64,000 nucleotides of DNA from JAFGVL01 sp963663245 (GTDB taxonomy: Bacteria; Bacteroidota; Bacteroidia; Bacteroidales; Paludibacteraceae), in NCBI GenBank assembly GCA_963663245.1, contig OY760143.1:1302001-1366000 (forward strand). Direction: 5' to 3'. The notes beneath the pieces were generated by a model, which saw only the letters and a list, made by a program, of their open reading frames with translations, was not told the origin of the DNA and did not search any database. The translations under genes and the position numbers were made by a program. This document shows, piece by piece, positions 33,080 through 41,315 of the stretch; the stretch's first letter is position 1; the number at the start of each line of letters is the position of its first letter.

Positions 33080-34441
33080 TTATTTGTCATGTTTAATCAA
33101 TTCATCATCTGAATAATCATCTAATTTATCATTCCATAAATATTTCTTTGTTTCAGAAACAATTACTTTACTTAAGAACAATAGGGCAATAAGGTTAGGT
33201 ATTGCCATAAAACCAACAGATATTTCTCCGAAATACCATACAACATTAAGAGGGAATATCCCTCCGAAAAATATCCCTAAAATGTATATAATGCGAAAAT
33301 AAACAATAGATTTCTGTCCCCAAATATATTCAGCACTTTTTTCTGCATAATACGACCACCCTATAATTGTAGAAAATGTAAAGGCTACTAAACTTATACT
33401 TAAAAGGTATCCGCCATAGGGTATTCCTCCAAAGGCATATTGTGTAATTTTTACGCCTTCTAAATTCTGATTCCAAGCGCCTGTATTTACTAAAACTAAG
33501 CCTGTTATAACACAAATAACTACCGTGTCCCAAAATGTTGCTGTAGAAGATACTAGTGCTTGTCTAACAGGATTTCTTGTTTGTGCAGCTGCAGCAACAA
33601 TAGGAGCAGAACCCATTCCAGACTCATTAGAAAGTAAGCCTCTTGCAACTCCAAAACGAGCAGCAAGCATTATTGTTGAACCAGCGAATCCACCAACAGC
33701 AGCCTGATTAGTAAATGCAGAATCGAGGATTAATAGAATAGATGAAGGTATGTTTTGGTAGTCGGTAATTAGAATAATAATGCAACTAAGTAAATAAAAA
33801 ATAGCCATAAATGGGACTATCTTGTTGCTAATTTGACCAATACTTTTAATCCCTCCTAGCATAACTGCGCCAGCAATAATCATTACAATAATAGAAGTGG
33901 TGTATTTATTTGCACCAAAACTAGTTTGAAGGGCATCTGTAATGGTATTTGCTTGTATAGATGAACCAACAGCAATTGCAGCGACGATAGTTGCCAATGC
34001 GAAGAATATAGCTAACTTCTTTTGTTTTAGTCCATATTCTAAAGCATACATAGGTCCACCAGCAAATCCGCCAGATTTAGTGCGCACTCGGTATTTTATA
34101 GCGAGTAGACCTTCTCCATATTTAGTGGCTATGCCTAGAAATCCTGTTACCCATGTCCAGAATACTGCACCTGGTCCTCCTAAACTAACAGCTGTTGCAA
34201 CACCAACAATGTTTCCGGTTCCAATTGTTGCCGCTAAAGAAGTTGCTAGAGCACTAAATTGACTTATGTGACCATCAGAATCAGGATCTTTTGTGAAAGA
34301 TAATTTGATAGCCTTAAAAATAAAACGTTGGATGAATTTGAGTCTAAAAGTAAGGAAAATATGGGTTCCAAGTAGTAATACTAAAAGAGGCCATCCCCAC
34401 ATAAAGTTTGCGATAAGTGCAAATAATTTTGTAATATCCAT
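33080..34441 (-). CDS. alanine/glycine:cation symporter (AGCS family)
   Basis: A sodium- or proton-coupled amino-acid symporter of the AGCS family, with about ten to eleven membrane segments over 453 residues. The family signature is near residue 70-90 (ALATSLAATIGTGNIVGVATAV). The GGPGAVFWTWVTGFLGIATKYGEG stretch follows, and FARGLLSNESGMGSAPI-type motifs lie near 270. The start MDITKLFALIANFMWGW is followed by the first helix. The likely substrates are alanine or glycine with Na+. It is upstream of the DHOD-like gene on the minus strand with a 53-base gap, so the two may be co-transcribed. Confidence 0.93.
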   Translation of the reverse strand: MDITKLFALIANFMWGWPLLVLLLGTHIFLTFRLKFIQRFIFKAIKLSFTKDPDSDGHISQFSALATSLAATIGTGNIVGVATAVSLGGPGAVFWTWVTGFLGIATKYGEGLLAIKYRVRTKSGGFAGGPMYALEYGLKQKKLAIFFALATIVAAIAVGSSIQANTITDALQTSFGANKYTTSIIVMIIAGAVMLGGIKSIGQISNKIVPFMAIFYLLSCIIILITDYQNIPSSILLILDSAFTNQAAVGGFAGSTIMLAARFGVARGLLSNESGMGSAPIVAAAAQTRNPVRQALVSSTATFWDTVVICVITGLVLVNTGAWNQNLEGVKITQYAFGGIPYGGYLLSISLVAFTFSTIIGWSYYAEKSAEYIWGQKSIVYFRIIYILGIFFGGIFPLNVVWYFGEISVGFMAIPNLIALLFLSKVIVSETKKYLWNDKLDDYSDDELIKHDK

Positions 34442-34509
34442 GTATTGTTTTTATAAGGCTAATAATTCCAGCCTCTTTTATTAACCGACTGTAAAGATAT
34501 TATAAAAAA

Positions 34510-34536
34510 GAAAAATCTCCAATTTGGAGATTTTTC
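34510..34536 (-). terminator. terminator of the TetR gene
   Basis: GAAAAATCTCCAA pairs perfectly with TTGGAGATTTTTC around one base. On the minus strand it lies downstream of the TetR gene and is followed by TTTTTTATAA. A second, AT-only hairpin (34553-34575) stands between it and the stop codon. Confidence 0.85.
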
Positions 34537-34582
34537 TTTTTGTTGTTGTTTTAATATTTTGAAAATCAAAATATTAAGCCAT

Positions 34583-35176
34583 TTATTTTTTAATTAACTC
34601 ATAAGTTGAGCTCATTAATTTTCTTAGTTGTTTTGTTTGAAGTCCTTTATTTACACTAGATAAATAGGATAGACCAAATGATGCATTTCTAAATAATTGC
34701 GCAGTAGTATCTGCGTCTAATTCTTTCTTAATTTCTCCGCTATCTATTCCTTTTTGAATAGCGTTAGTCCATAATTTAATCTGATCAGCATTAATTTTGT
34801 CAAATTTCTTAACTAAGTCACCTTGTTCTGCAATAGCCAGTAAGAAAAAGCTAAAATATCCAGAATAGTTAGTCGGAGCTAACAGCTTTGATAAGTCAGA
34901 CATTGTTTTTTCTAATAAACTAGTGTATTGATCAATAAAATCTTTTAAATTCTCTGCTTTTAATGATGTGAATTTTGCTTCAATGTCATCAACCATAATA
35001 AGATATCTACTTAATGATTCTCTGTAGATATGCTCTTTGTTGTCGATGTGATAGAATAATCCCCCTCGTGTAATTCCAACTTCAGCTTCAATGTCAGTAA
35101 GGTTAACTCCATGGTACCCTTTTCTGATAAATAACTTAGTTGATGACCTGATAATTTCTTCTTTAGAAGTCTTCAT
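34583..35176 (-). CDS. TetR/AcrR-family transcriptional regulator
   Basis: A 197-residue one-component repressor. The N-terminal helix-turn-helix is complete: STKLFIRKGYHGVNLTDIEAEVGITRGGLFYHIDNKEHIYRESL (about residues 10-55, quoted only to show the tyrosine-rich recognition helix GLFYHI). The remaining helices form a ligand-binding domain of about 140 residues. The regulator has its own terminator. No obvious divergent target promoter lies beside it; the neighbouring symporter or the tRNA thiolase gene could be regulated, but the target is unknown. Confidence 0.92.
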   Translation of the reverse strand: MKTSKEEIIRSSTKLFIRKGYHGVNLTDIEAEVGITRGGLFYHIDNKEHIYRESLSRYLIMVDDIEAKFTSLKAENLKDFIDQYTSLLEKTMSDLSKLLAPTNYSGYFSFFLLAIAEQGDLVKKFDKINADQIKLWTNAIQKGIDSGEIKKELDADTTAQLFRNASFGLSYLSSVNKGLQTKQLRKLMSSTYELIKK

Positions 35177-35375
35177 AATTTAATATATTTTGGTTTGGTT
35201 AGTAAATATTTCTTTGTTAAATATTTCCAAATGTAAACATAATAAACAATTAAATTGTTCAGTTTATTTTCGGATAATTTTAAAGAAATATTTAAGTAGC
35301 ACAGTGCCAGATAATTAATAAATGAAGTTTTTTTTAGAAAAAAATCAAAAGATATTTATAGCAATTTATAAATGT

Positions 35376-36128
35376 TTAAAATTCGCTCTTTTTAGGTAGG
35401 TATTGCGTTTGAATATTCTGGATACTACCCCATAAATTATACTTTGCATTAGGATTTAGGGTAGTGAGATGTTGTATGACTTTTTTAATTTCGGAGCGAT
35501 TTGACTCCTTTTCAAAAGGACAGTTTTTTACTTGTTTGGGGTAATTTCTTATGGATGAAAGCTCAAGCATTTGAGCTTCTGAATTTAAAGCTAAAGGACG
35601 AATAATGCTCATATCAAACTTGTCCATCTTTAATTTTGGAGGCATGGTGCCAATTGCACCTTGAAAAGTCATATTCATTAAAAGAGTTTCCAATATATCA
35701 TCTTGATGATGACCTAAGGCAATTTTATTACAACCATGTTCTTTAGCTATTTTAAATAATTCTTTTCTTCTATTCCAAGAGCAAAGGAAACAGGGTGATT
35801 TTCGATGGTCTGTGCTTATATCAAAACTCGTAGTAGTATGAATAAAAGGGATATTGTATTCTTGAGAGAATTTCTCAAGGTATGCTAAGTCTGATTGGTA
35901 TTCTATATTGCTGATAGTAATGTGTGCCGTTAATAAAGAAAATTTAGGTCTGTAGTTTTTCATTCTTGTACCTAAAATTTCAGTTAAGGCTAATGAGTCT
36001 TTTCCTCCTGAAAGTCCGATTAATATTTTATCTCCATCTTCAATTAATCCATATTCTCTTATGCATTTCCATGCTTTTTGATGAATCTTATATATGTGAT
36101 GCTCTTGTGCTTTTCTTAATTCTTCCAT
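35376..36128 (-). CDS. TtcA-like tRNA 2-thiocytidine synthetase family protein
   Basis: A PP-loop ATPase of the TtcA family, which thiolates cytidine 32 of some tRNAs using an iron-sulfur cluster. The PP-loop SGGKDS lies at residues 40-45 and the CxxC pair in SPCFLCSWNRRKELF. GHHQDDILETLLMN follows, and a further Cys sits in VKNCPFEKE, matching the three-cysteine pattern of TtcA. I chose the ATG at 36128, giving 250 residues. An in-frame TTG at 36164 lies within the minus-strand -7 element (36162-36169) and cannot be the start. It is divergent from the carboxyspermidine dehydrogenase gene and stands alone. Confidence 0.88.
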   Translation of the reverse strand: MEELRKAQEHHIYKIHQKAWKCIREYGLIEDGDKILIGLSGGKDSLALTEILGTRMKNYRPKFSLLTAHITISNIEYQSDLAYLEKFSQEYNIPFIHTTTSFDISTDHRKSPCFLCSWNRRKELFKIAKEHGCNKIALGHHQDDILETLLMNMTFQGAIGTMPPKLKMDKFDMSIIRPLALNSEAQMLELSSIRNYPKQVKNCPFEKESNRSEIKKVIQHLTTLNPNAKYNLWGSIQNIQTQYLPKKSEF

Positions 36129-36161
36129 GCTAAGATGTGTGGTGTTGCTATAATTATGCTG

Positions 36162-36169
36162 CAAATTTA
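36162..36169 (-). promoter_or_regulatory. -7 element of the ttcA-like gene
   Basis: Read on the minus strand the sequence is TAAATTTG. Its position fixes the start of the gene at 36128 instead of the upstream TTG. Confidence 0.65.
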
Positions 36170-36212
36170 TTCCTTTTATTTAGACAATCTGTTTTTTAAT
36201 GTAAAATTAGAT

Positions 36213-36220
36213 TATTTTTG
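36213..36220 (+). promoter_or_regulatory. -7 element of the spermidine gene cluster
   Basis: TATTTTTG fits TAnnTTTG and lies 27 bases before the ATG of the carboxyspermidine dehydrogenase gene, divergent from the ttcA-like promoter. Confidence 0.65.
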
Positions 36221-36246
36221 TACCCTAATTACAAAGTATATTTAAT

Positions 36247-37449
36247 ATGGGTAAAGTTCTTATCATAGGAGCAGGAGGTGTAGGTTCTGTCGTCGTTAAT
36301 AAAGTAGCTCAAAATTCTGATATTTTTACATCGGTTGTTTTAGCAAGTCGTACACTTGATAAATGTGATGCAATTGCATTTGATGTTAAGAAGCGTTTTG
36401 GTGTAAATATTAAAACTGCTCAAGTAGATGCTGATGTTGTGTCAGAACTGGTTGAACTGTTTTATTCAGAAAAACCTGATTTAGTTATAAATGTAGCACT
36501 GCCATACCAAGATCTTACAATTATGGATGCGTGTTTAGAAGCTGGTGTTCATTATTTGGATACTGCTAATTATGAGCCCAAAGATGAGGCTAAATTTGAA
36601 TACTCATGGCAATGGGCATATCAAGATAAATTTAAAAAGGCTGGATTAACAGCTATTTTAGGCTGTGGTTTTGATCCAGGAGTAACCAGTGTTTTTACTG
36701 CTTATGCAGCTAAACATCATTTTGATGAAATCCATTATTTAGATATTGTAGATTGTAATGCAGGAGACCATGGAAAAGCTTTTGCTACGAATTTTAACCC
36801 TGAAATTAATATTCGTGAAGTAAGTCAACGAGGTAAATATTACGAGAATGGAAAGTGGATAGAAACAGAACCACATGCAATTCATAAGCTTTTAAATTAT
36901 CCGAATATTGGAGCTAAGGAATCGTATGTAATATATCATGAAGAGTTAGAATCTTTGGTGAAGAATTTCCCAACTCTTAAACGTGCTCGATTTTGGATGA
37001 CGTTTGGAGAAGATTACCTAACACATCTTCGTGTCATTCAAAATATAGGTATGGCACGTATCGATGAGATTGAATATAATGGAGTAAAGATTGTTCCGAT
37101 TCAATTTTTAAAAGCAGTCTTGCCTAATCCTGGTGAGTTAGGCGAGAATTATACTGGAGAAACATCTATAGGCTGTCGAATTAAAGGAATTAAGGACGGT
37201 AAAGAACTTACTTATTATGTGTACAATAACTGTAAGCATCAAGACGCATACAATGAAACGGGAGCTCAAGGGGTAAGTTATACGACAGGTGTACCAGCAA
37301 TGATAGGAGCTCTACTTTTTTTAAAAGGGGTATGGAAAAAAGCAGGCGTTTTTAATGTAGAAGAATTTGACCCTGATCCATTTATGAATATGCTAAATAC
37401 TCAGGGTTTGCCATGGCATGAGATTTACAATGGAGATTTAGAACTGTAA
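36247..37449 (+). CDS. carboxynorspermidine/carboxyspermidine dehydrogenase (LYS1-like)
   Basis: A 400-residue saccharopine-dehydrogenase-fold enzyme. In polyamine synthesis such enzymes join aspartate semialdehyde with putrescine (or diaminopropane) and reduce the imine to carboxyspermidine. The Rossmann glycine motif is VLIIGAGGVGSVV. LASRTLDKCDAIAFDV, VHYLDTANYEPKDEAKFEY and LGCGFDPGVTSVFTAY are typical of carboxynorspermidine dehydrogenase. The identification is supported by nspC at 39946. Five TonB_C genes lie between the two. Gap to the next gene is 30 bases. Confidence 0.9.
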   Translation: MGKVLIIGAGGVGSVVVNKVAQNSDIFTSVVLASRTLDKCDAIAFDVKKRFGVNIKTAQVDADVVSELVELFYSEKPDLVINVALPYQDLTIMDACLEAGVHYLDTANYEPKDEAKFEYSWQWAYQDKFKKAGLTAILGCGFDPGVTSVFTAYAAKHHFDEIHYLDIVDCNAGDHGKAFATNFNPEINIREVSQRGKYYENGKWIETEPHAIHKLLNYPNIGAKESYVIYHEELESLVKNFPTLKRARFWMTFGEDYLTHLRVIQNIGMARIDEIEYNGVKIVPIQFLKAVLPNPGELGENYTGETSIGCRIKGIKDGKELTYYVYNNCKHQDAYNETGAQGVSYTTGVPAMIGALLFLKGVWKKAGVFNVEEFDPDPFMNMLNTQGLPWHEIYNGDLEL

Positions 37450-37479
37450 AATACTATAATCGGATAAGCTTATTTTAAA

Positions 37480-37899
37480 ATGAAGAAGATAATAGTATTA
37501 TTATTAATTTTTGTGGCTGGATATATAAATGCTCAAGAGTATATATATACATCTTCTTCAGTTTGTCCAATTGATAGTACTGTTTACCAGTTTGTTGAGA
37601 AAATGCCAGAATATAAGGGAGGGAAAACGCTTCTTTATAAATATTTAGCAAATCAGATTGGTATACCAGAAGGTGCCGAAATTTATCAATATTTTCCTAA
37701 AATTTATATTCAATATATAGTAGAAAAGGGAGGGGAAATATCTAATGTTCAGATTATAAAATCATCAGGATATGATAAGTTAGACAATGAAGCATTGAGA
37801 ATAGTTAAGTCTATGCCAGCTTGGTTTCCCGGAAGCTCACAAGGTCAGCCAGTAAGGGTGAAATATACGCTCCCTATAGCCTTTAAGTTTTTAAAATAG
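37480..37899 (+). CDS. secreted TonB C-terminal domain protein (cluster member 1)
   Basis: A 139-residue exported protein: a signal peptide (MKKIIVLLLIFVAGYINA, before QEY) followed by a single TonB_C domain. The domain shows the Bacteroidetes pattern MPEYKGGKTLLYKYLA, QYIVEKGGEISNVQIIKSSG, LDNEALRIVKSMPAWFPGSS and VRVKYTLPIAFKF. Classical TonB transducers have an uncleaved N-terminal anchor and a proline-rich periplasmic linker; both are absent, so it is unlikely to energise receptors by itself. It begins 30 bases after the dehydrogenase gene and is the first of five related genes. Confidence 0.88.
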   Translation: MKKIIVLLLIFVAGYINAQEYIYTSSSVCPIDSTVYQFVEKMPEYKGGKTLLYKYLANQIGIPEGAEIYQYFPKIYIQYIVEKGGEISNVQIIKSSGYDKLDNEALRIVKSMPAWFPGSSQGQPVRVKYTLPIAFKFLK

Positions 37900-37936
37900 C
37901 TTATGGGTAGATTGATTGATAAAAGCCCTTAAATGC

Positions 37937-37966
37937 TTTGGTTTCTCGGAGAAAATTTTATATTTG
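37937..37966 (+). promoter_or_regulatory. internal promoter in the TonB_C cluster
   Basis: TTTG at 37937-37940 and TATATTTG at 37959-37966 are 18 bases apart, close to the Bacteroidetes promoter spacing. It would transcribe cluster members 2 onward independently of the dehydrogenase gene. Confidence 0.7.
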
Positions 37967-37991
37967 TATATAAATTCCAAAATCCAACCTT

Positions 37992-38498
37992 ATGAAAAAA
38001 AATATTACTACAACAGTTTTTACTCTATGTTTTAGCATTATGCTATTTTCTCAAGATAGTACAGAAGTAAAAGTCCAACTACAGGATCAGTCTACTGTAA
38101 TTGACGATGCTCAAGAAAAACAAGTGATAACTGAGGCCTCTGTAGAGGTAGAAGCTCCAGCTTATGAAGAGTCAGAAGATAATTCACTTTATGTAATGGT
38201 GCAAGAAATGCCAGAATATCCAGGAGGTGTAGATAGTATGAAAGTATTCTTAAATAGCAATATCAATTATAAAGGAATTAAGAAGACTAAGGCTACACAA
38301 GAAATGGTGAGGATAGAGTTTGTTATAGAGAAAGATGGAGAAATGACTAATCTTGCTATTTTAAAATCTTCTGGTAATAATGCTTTTGATAATGAAGCTA
38401 TGAGAGTAGTGAGAAAAATGCCTTTTTGGAAAGCAGGAATGTTAGATGGGAAGCTAGTGCGAACAAAAATTATTATACCAGTTCGATATAATCAATAG
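37992..38498 (+). CDS. secreted TonB C-terminal domain protein (cluster member 2)
   Basis: A 168-residue exported protein. The signal peptide (MKKNITTTVFTLCFSIMLFS) is followed by an acidic, low-complexity linker (about residues 21-70) rich in Glu, Val and Gln, then a TonB_C domain (MPEYPGGVDSMKVFLNSNI, VIEKDGEMTNLAILKSSG, FDNEAMRVVRKMPFWKAGM, VRTKIIIPVRY). The linker is the only tail of this kind in the cluster. A terminator follows at 38511. Its own promoter lies in the 92-base gap upstream. Confidence 0.88.
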   Translation: MKKNITTTVFTLCFSIMLFSQDSTEVKVQLQDQSTVIDDAQEKQVITEASVEVEAPAYEESEDNSLYVMVQEMPEYPGGVDSMKVFLNSNINYKGIKKTKATQEMVRIEFVIEKDGEMTNLAILKSSGNNAFDNEAMRVVRKMPFWKAGMLDGKLVRTKIIIPVRYNQ

Positions 38499-38510
38499 AA
38501 AATTAAGGTG

Positions 38511-38542
38511 AAAACGGTTGCTAGAGAAGCTGCCGTTTTTTT
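38511..38542 (+). terminator. terminator inside the TonB_C cluster
   Basis: The stem AAAACGG pairs with CCGTTTT, with inner GC/GC pairing, followed by TTTTTAC. It separates cluster members 2 and 3. Confidence 0.75.
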
Positions 38543-38568
38543 ACTAAAATGTATAAAATATTAATCGT

Positions 38569-39003
38569 ATGCTTATGAGAAAAAAAATATTGTTTGTTAT
38601 CATGTGTTTAGTTACAATATCTCTTGTTCAACCTGTACATGCGCAAAAGAAAGAGAAAATTGAAGGTGTAATATTTAAGTTTGTTGATTCTGACCCAGAA
38701 TTTGTTGGAGGAAGAGAGGCGATGATAACATTTTTAAATGATAATATGGTATTTCCCAAGAAAGCTACAAAAAGAGGAACTAAAAAAGGAAAGGTTTACT
38801 TAGAATTTATAGTGAAAGCAAATGGTGATTTGGCTAATATAAAAGTGTCAAAATCTTCCGATAAAGTTTTTGAAAAGGAGGCGGTTAGACTTTTTACTAT
38901 TATGCCAACCTGGAAGCCAGGTATTTTAAATGGCAATAATGTAAACTCTAGGTACGTATTTCCAATAAAGTTTGGATACGATTCAGTGCTAGAAAATAAA
39001 TAG
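38569..39003 (+). CDS. secreted TonB C-terminal domain protein (cluster member 3)
   Basis: A 144-residue exported protein with a signal peptide (MRKKILFVIMCLVTISLV, cut after VHA) and one TonB_C domain: SDPEFVGGREAMITFLNDNM, KVYLEFIVKANGDLANIKVSKSS, FEKEAVRLFTIMPTWKPGIL, VNSRYVFPIKFGYD. The first ATG (38569) and one two codons later (38575) are both usable. The mature protein is basic at its front (KKEKIEG). It is 26 bases from member 4 and probably co-transcribed with it. Confidence 0.87.
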   Translation: MLMRKKILFVIMCLVTISLVQPVHAQKKEKIEGVIFKFVDSDPEFVGGREAMITFLNDNMVFPKKATKRGTKKGKVYLEFIVKANGDLANIKVSKSSDKVFEKEAVRLFTIMPTWKPGILNGNNVNSRYVFPIKFGYDSVLENK

Positions 39004-39029
39004 TATTTTTCTCTATTAAAATTAAAAAC

Positions 39030-39461
39030 ATGAAAAAACTTATATTGATAATTATTGCTACTTGTTTAAATGTATTTCTTTTTAGTCAGCAGAGTTCACG
39101 AAAGCAGCAATCTTTTACACCTCAGCCTTTAGCTGCGGAGCAATTAGATTTTGCTTCAGTAAAGAGTGCGCCAGAATATAAAGGAGGTAAGGAAGCAATG
39201 TATAAATTTATATATGCAAATATGCAATATCCTAAAGATGCTAAAGCAAAAGGTATTGAGGGTGACGTGTTAATGAAGTTTACTGTTGGTAAAGATGGAA
39301 GTATTTCAAAAATCAAGGTGATAGAAGGAATTTATCCAAGTATTGATGTTGAAGCTGTAAGAGTAGTAAAGCTAATGCCTAAATGGATACCTGGAAAATA
39401 TGGAGATAATGGTATTGTATCTACAACTTCTTTAATAATTGGGTTTCATCTATCAAAATAA
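39030..39461 (+). CDS. secreted TonB C-terminal domain protein (cluster member 4)
   Basis: A 143-residue exported protein. The signal peptide is MKKLILIIIATCLNVFLF (cut before QQSSRKQQ). The TonB_C domain reads SAPEYKGGKEAMYKFIYANM, YPKDAKAKGIEGDVLMKFTV, KDGSISKIKVIEGIYPSID, VVKLMPKWIPGKYGDNG and ends with LIIGFHLSK. Its central part (DAMYKFIY/EAMYKFIY) is closely matched by member 5, which suggests recent duplication. Spacing to member 5 is 60 bases. Confidence 0.87.
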   Translation: MKKLILIIIATCLNVFLFSQQSSRKQQSFTPQPLAAEQLDFASVKSAPEYKGGKEAMYKFIYANMQYPKDAKAKGIEGDVLMKFTVGKDGSISKIKVIEGIYPSIDVEAVRVVKLMPKWIPGKYGDNGIVSTTSLIIGFHLSK

Positions 39462-39521
39462 ATAGTATTTTAACAACTTGTCTATTTAGTTTTTTACTTC
39501 TCAAATACAAACAAACGGTGT

Positions 39522-39944
39522 ATGATAAAGAAAACTTTACTTTATATATTTTTATTACCCTTTTCATTTGTAAGTAGTATAGAACCACCAAGCGTTTTGT
39601 GTAGTCATAGATACGAAACAGAAAACCTTTCTTCCAATGCCTATTATGCTGAAGGTACTGATGCTATGTATAAGTTTATATATAAAAATATTTCATGGGA
39701 GTGCGGTGGTGGTAGTCATCAAGGGACAGTTGAACTAACCTTTATTATTGATGAAGTAGGGGGGATTTGGAATATTAAAGTGCGAGAATCTGTTGCTCCA
39801 TGTTTGGATGAGGAAATTATTAAAGCAATTAAACAAATGCCTAACTGGGTGCCTGCAACTATAGATGGAATCAATGTTTGTTCTGATGTGTTTATTTCAG
39901 TTCGTTTTAGGTTGGGATATAAAGAAACTGTAGTAAAAAAATAA
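39522..39944 (+). CDS. divergent cysteine-rich TonB_C-like secreted protein (cluster member 5)
   Basis: A 140-residue exported protein with a signal peptide (MIKKTLLYIFLLPFSFVSS). The TonB_C fold is still readable (TDAMYKFIYKNISWEC, GTVELTFIIDEVGGIWNIKVRES, IIKAIKQMPNWVPATIDG, VFISVRFRLG), but the PE(Y/F)xGG motif of its neighbours is lost. Four cysteines in the mature part (LCSHRY, WECGGG, APCLDE, NVCSDV) could form disulfides that the other members lack. The stop codon is followed one base later by nspC, so the two are translated from the same mRNA. Confidence 0.82.
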   Translation: MIKKTLLYIFLLPFSFVSSIEPPSVLCSHRYETENLSSNAYYAEGTDAMYKFIYKNISWECGGGSHQGTVELTFIIDEVGGIWNIKVRESVAPCLDEEIIKAIKQMPNWVPATIDGINVCSDVFISVRFRLGYKETVVKK

Positions 39945-39945
39945 A

Positions 39946-41079
39946 ATGATTGATTATAGTCAAATACCTTCTCCTTGTTTTGTGCTTGATGAATTAAGAT
40001 TGCGAAAAAATCTTGAACTAATAAGATCTGTAAAGGAGCGTTCTGGTGTTGAAATAATAATGGCTTTCAAAGCTTTTGCCTTGTGGACTGTATTTCCAAT
40101 AATTAGAGACTATATTTCCTTAACTACTGCCAGCTCTTTGTCTGAAGCTCTTTTGTCAAAGGATAAGATGGGAAGTAAGGCACATACATATGCTCCTGTT
40201 TATACAGAAAATGATTTTTCTCAAATAATAGATTGTAGTAGTTATATTACATTTAATTCGCTGAATCAATTTAATAGGTTTTACCCTCAAACAGTAAATA
40301 AAAATATTTCATGCGGCTTGCGTATAAATCCTGAATTTTCAGATGTTGCAACAGATTTATATAATCCCTGTTCCGAAGGTTCTCGTTTAGGTGTTACCGC
40401 TGGTGTTTTGCCAGAGGAACTTCCTGCTGGTATTGATGGCTTACATTTTCATACTTTGTGTGAATCAAACTCTTATGATTTAGAAAAAGTATTAAATAAG
40501 GTTGAATCAATGTTCGGGAAACACTTCTCTCAATTAAGATGGTTGAATATGGGCGGCGGACATTTAATGACGCATAAAGATTATGATGTAGAGCATTTGA
40601 TTGTTTTGTTACAAGCATTTAAAAATAAATACCCTCATTTAGAAATAATATTGGAGCCCGGTTCTGCTTTTGTATGGGAAACAGGAGAGTTGGTTTCTAC
40701 TGTTGAAGATGTTGTACAGAATAAAGGAATTATAACAGCAATGCTTAATGTGTCATTTGCATGTCATATGCCCGATTGTTTAGAGATGCCGTATAAACCT
40801 GCAATTATTGGTGCTACAGATCCTATTGAGGGAAAGCCAACATATCGAATGGGTGGAAATAGTTGTTTGTCGGGCGATTTTATTGGTAGTTGGTCTTTTG
40901 ATAAAGAATTACAAGTAGGTGATAGAGTTGTATTTCAAGATATGATGCATTATACTATGGTGAAAACGACTATGTTTAATGGAGTTTCTCACCCTTCTAT
41001 TGGGTTGTGGACTAAAGAAAATCAGTTTAAATTAATTCGTGAGTTTAGTTATGCGGACTATGAAAATAGAATGAGTTAA
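39946..41079 (+). CDS. nspC: carboxynorspermidine/carboxyspermidine decarboxylase
   Basis: PLP-dependent fold-III decarboxylase that converts carboxyspermidine (or carboxynorspermidine) to spermidine (or norspermidine). The 377-residue length matches NspC. The PLP lysine is Lys42 in IIMAFKAFALW. The NLPSLCES-like helper residues appear as GLHFHTLCESNSYDLE, LRWLNMGGGHLMTHKDYD and LEIILEPGSAFVWETGELV. The C-terminal MGGNSCLSGDFIGSWSFD is strongly conserved. It starts one base after the fifth TonB_C gene. With the dehydrogenase at 36247 it completes the carboxyspermidine route used where spermidine synthase is absent. Confidence 0.94.
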   Translation: MIDYSQIPSPCFVLDELRLRKNLELIRSVKERSGVEIIMAFKAFALWTVFPIIRDYISLTTASSLSEALLSKDKMGSKAHTYAPVYTENDFSQIIDCSSYITFNSLNQFNRFYPQTVNKNISCGLRINPEFSDVATDLYNPCSEGSRLGVTAGVLPEELPAGIDGLHFHTLCESNSYDLEKVLNKVESMFGKHFSQLRWLNMGGGHLMTHKDYDVEHLIVLLQAFKNKYPHLEIILEPGSAFVWETGELVSTVEDVVQNKGIITAMLNVSFACHMPDCLEMPYKPAIIGATDPIEGKPTYRMGGNSCLSGDFIGSWSFDKELQVGDRVVFQDMMHYTMVKTTMFNGVSHPSIGLWTKENQFKLIREFSYADYENRMS

Positions 41080-41107
41080 TGACAGGATTATTGTATCGAC
41101 TTTAATA

Positions 41108-41140
41108 TTTTGCGTCACAATTCCTAAAATTATATCTTTG
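41108..41140 (+). promoter_or_regulatory. promoter of tRNA-Leu
   Basis: TTTTG at 41108-41112 and TATCTTTG at 41133-41140 are 20 bases apart, an excellent match to the Bacteroidetes promoter. Transcription would start about 41147, just before the tRNA. Confidence 0.82.
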
Positions 41141-41151
41141 CAAAACAAATC

Positions 41152-41235
41152 GCCCAGATGGTGAAATTGGTAGACATGCTAGCTTGAGGGGCTAGTGCTC
41201 GTAAGGGCGTGCAGGTTCGAGTCCTGTTCTGGGCA
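41152..41235 (+). tRNA. tRNA-Leu (anticodon GAG)
   Basis: An 84-base class II tRNA. The acceptor pair is GCCCAGA with TCTGGGC, the anticodon stem-loop is CTAGC-TTGAGGG-GCTAG with anticodon GAG, a long variable arm (TGCTCGTAAGGGCGT) follows, and the T-arm is CAGGTTCGAGTCCTG. The discriminator base is A and CCA is not encoded. Confidence 0.97.
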
Positions 41236-41237
41236 CA

Positions 41238-41270
41238 AATCCCATCGAAATATTTCGGTGGGATTTTTTG
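41238..41270 (+). terminator. terminator of tRNA-Leu
   Basis: AATCCCAtCGAAAT pairs with ATTTCGgTGGGATT, followed by TTTTTG. It begins three bases after the tRNA. Confidence 0.9.
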
Positions 41271-41292
41271 ACTGTTATACAAAGTAAATAAG

Positions 41293-41300
41293 TATTTTTG
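41293..41300 (+). promoter_or_regulatory. -7 element before the GNAT-nitrilase gene
   Basis: TATTTTTG fits TAnnTTTG; a TTG inside it is an in-frame false start. The true ATG is at 41316. Confidence 0.65.
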
Positions 41301-41315
41301 TGCAAAATATTAGTT

